Source: Hymenobacter aerophilus DSM 13606 (GTDB taxonomy: Bacteria > Bacteroidota > Bacteroidia > Cytophagales > Hymenobacteraceae). Taken from it: DNA of 64,000 nucleotides. Positions 63,947 through 64,000 of the stretch are shown here, in pieces. The stretch is from the NCBI RefSeq assembly GCF_000382225.1, contig NZ_KB907817.1:1-64000 (forward strand), read 5' to 3'. The translations under genes and the position numbers were made by a program. Positions within the stretch are counted from its first letter, which is position 1. Each line of letters begins with the position of its first letter. Below the pieces are notes generated by a model. That model saw nothing but the letters and a program-made list of their open reading frames with translations. It was not told where the DNA came from and did not search any database.

Positions 63947-64000
63947 TCAGGCCACTTTCACCACGGCCTTGCCGGTGTTGTCGCCCTGGAACAAACCCAG
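63947..64000 (-). CDS. C-terminal end of an NADP-dependent oxidoreductase (partial)
   Basis: The minus strand reads LGLFQGDNTGKAVVKVA followed by TGA (63947-63949). This is the typical C-terminus of zinc-type/quinone NADP-dependent oxidoreductases. The body of the gene lies beyond the right edge. Confidence 0.7.
   Translation of the reverse strand: MGLFQGDNTGKAVVKVA

Overview
The window looks like chromosome of a GC-rich Bacteroidetes of the Hymenobacter/Cytophagales type. I infer this from the menaquinone genes, the GT3-type glycogen synthase, promoter boxes of the Bacteroidetes form TAnnTTTG, a LytS/LytTR pair, a deoxyhypusine-synthase homologue, and dozens of long intergenic inverted repeats. 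No rRNA, tRNA or CRISPR array was recognised. Assignments rest on reading motifs by eye; no database search was possible.

Layout. 1-1.6 kb is a scar of mobile DNA: an IS5-like fragment at the edge, a decayed IS630-type transposase and an AT-rich membrane-protein gene. 1.6-5.5 kb holds glycogen synthase (GT3) and a GH13 branching-type enzyme. 5.7-20.8 kb carries transport, a GT39-type glycosyltransferase, an S9 peptidase broken by a nonsense codon, an M28 peptidase, a PAS-only protein with a zinc-less CZB-like partner, ElaA, and a LytS/LytTR two-component pair. 20.9-28.1 kb holds menE, menB, menD, an isochorismate synthase gene and a hotdog thioesterase on the minus strand, with long hairpin repeats in several of the gaps. 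28.2-42.4 kb holds a phosphatase, pyruvate dehydrogenase E2 behind a promoter with two matching palindromes, hslV, a deoxyhypusine-synthase-like enzyme, an HTH protein beside a 53-bp palindrome, a trans-sulfuration enzyme, a peptidoglycan amidase, an amidase-signature hydrolase and an ABC-F ATPase.

42.4-43.0 kb is an AT-rich insertion with a tiny membrane-protein ORF enclosed by inverted repeats, resembling a gene cassette. 45.0-50.4 kb is a nitrite/NO module: lipoprotein cytochrome c, copper nitrite reductase, a SUMF1 (NirV-like) protein, SCO and a group III truncated globin on one strand. A His-rich polytopic membrane protein faces away, with an FNR-type site TATGAT-N4-ATCATA between. 53.2-59.1 kb is an eight-gene minus-strand run under an ArsR-family regulator: sulfite exporter, persulfide-dioxygenase/rhodanese fusion, rhodanese, methyltransferase, two YeeE halves and an ACR3 arsenite exporter. 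Two copies of a 16-bp palindrome TATGAA-N6-TTCATG-like element mark the regulator gene and the first structural gene. 59.3-64.0 kb holds a TlpA thioredoxin, cupin, Crp/Fnr regulator, a sce7726-type protein and a DJ-1/PfpI protein, and ends in the tail of an NADP-dependent oxidoreductase.

A striking window-wide feature is a set of at least sixteen long intergenic inverted repeats (about 75-150 bp, several with perfect stems of 37-47 bp) falling into a few sequence families, placed mostly at gene ends.
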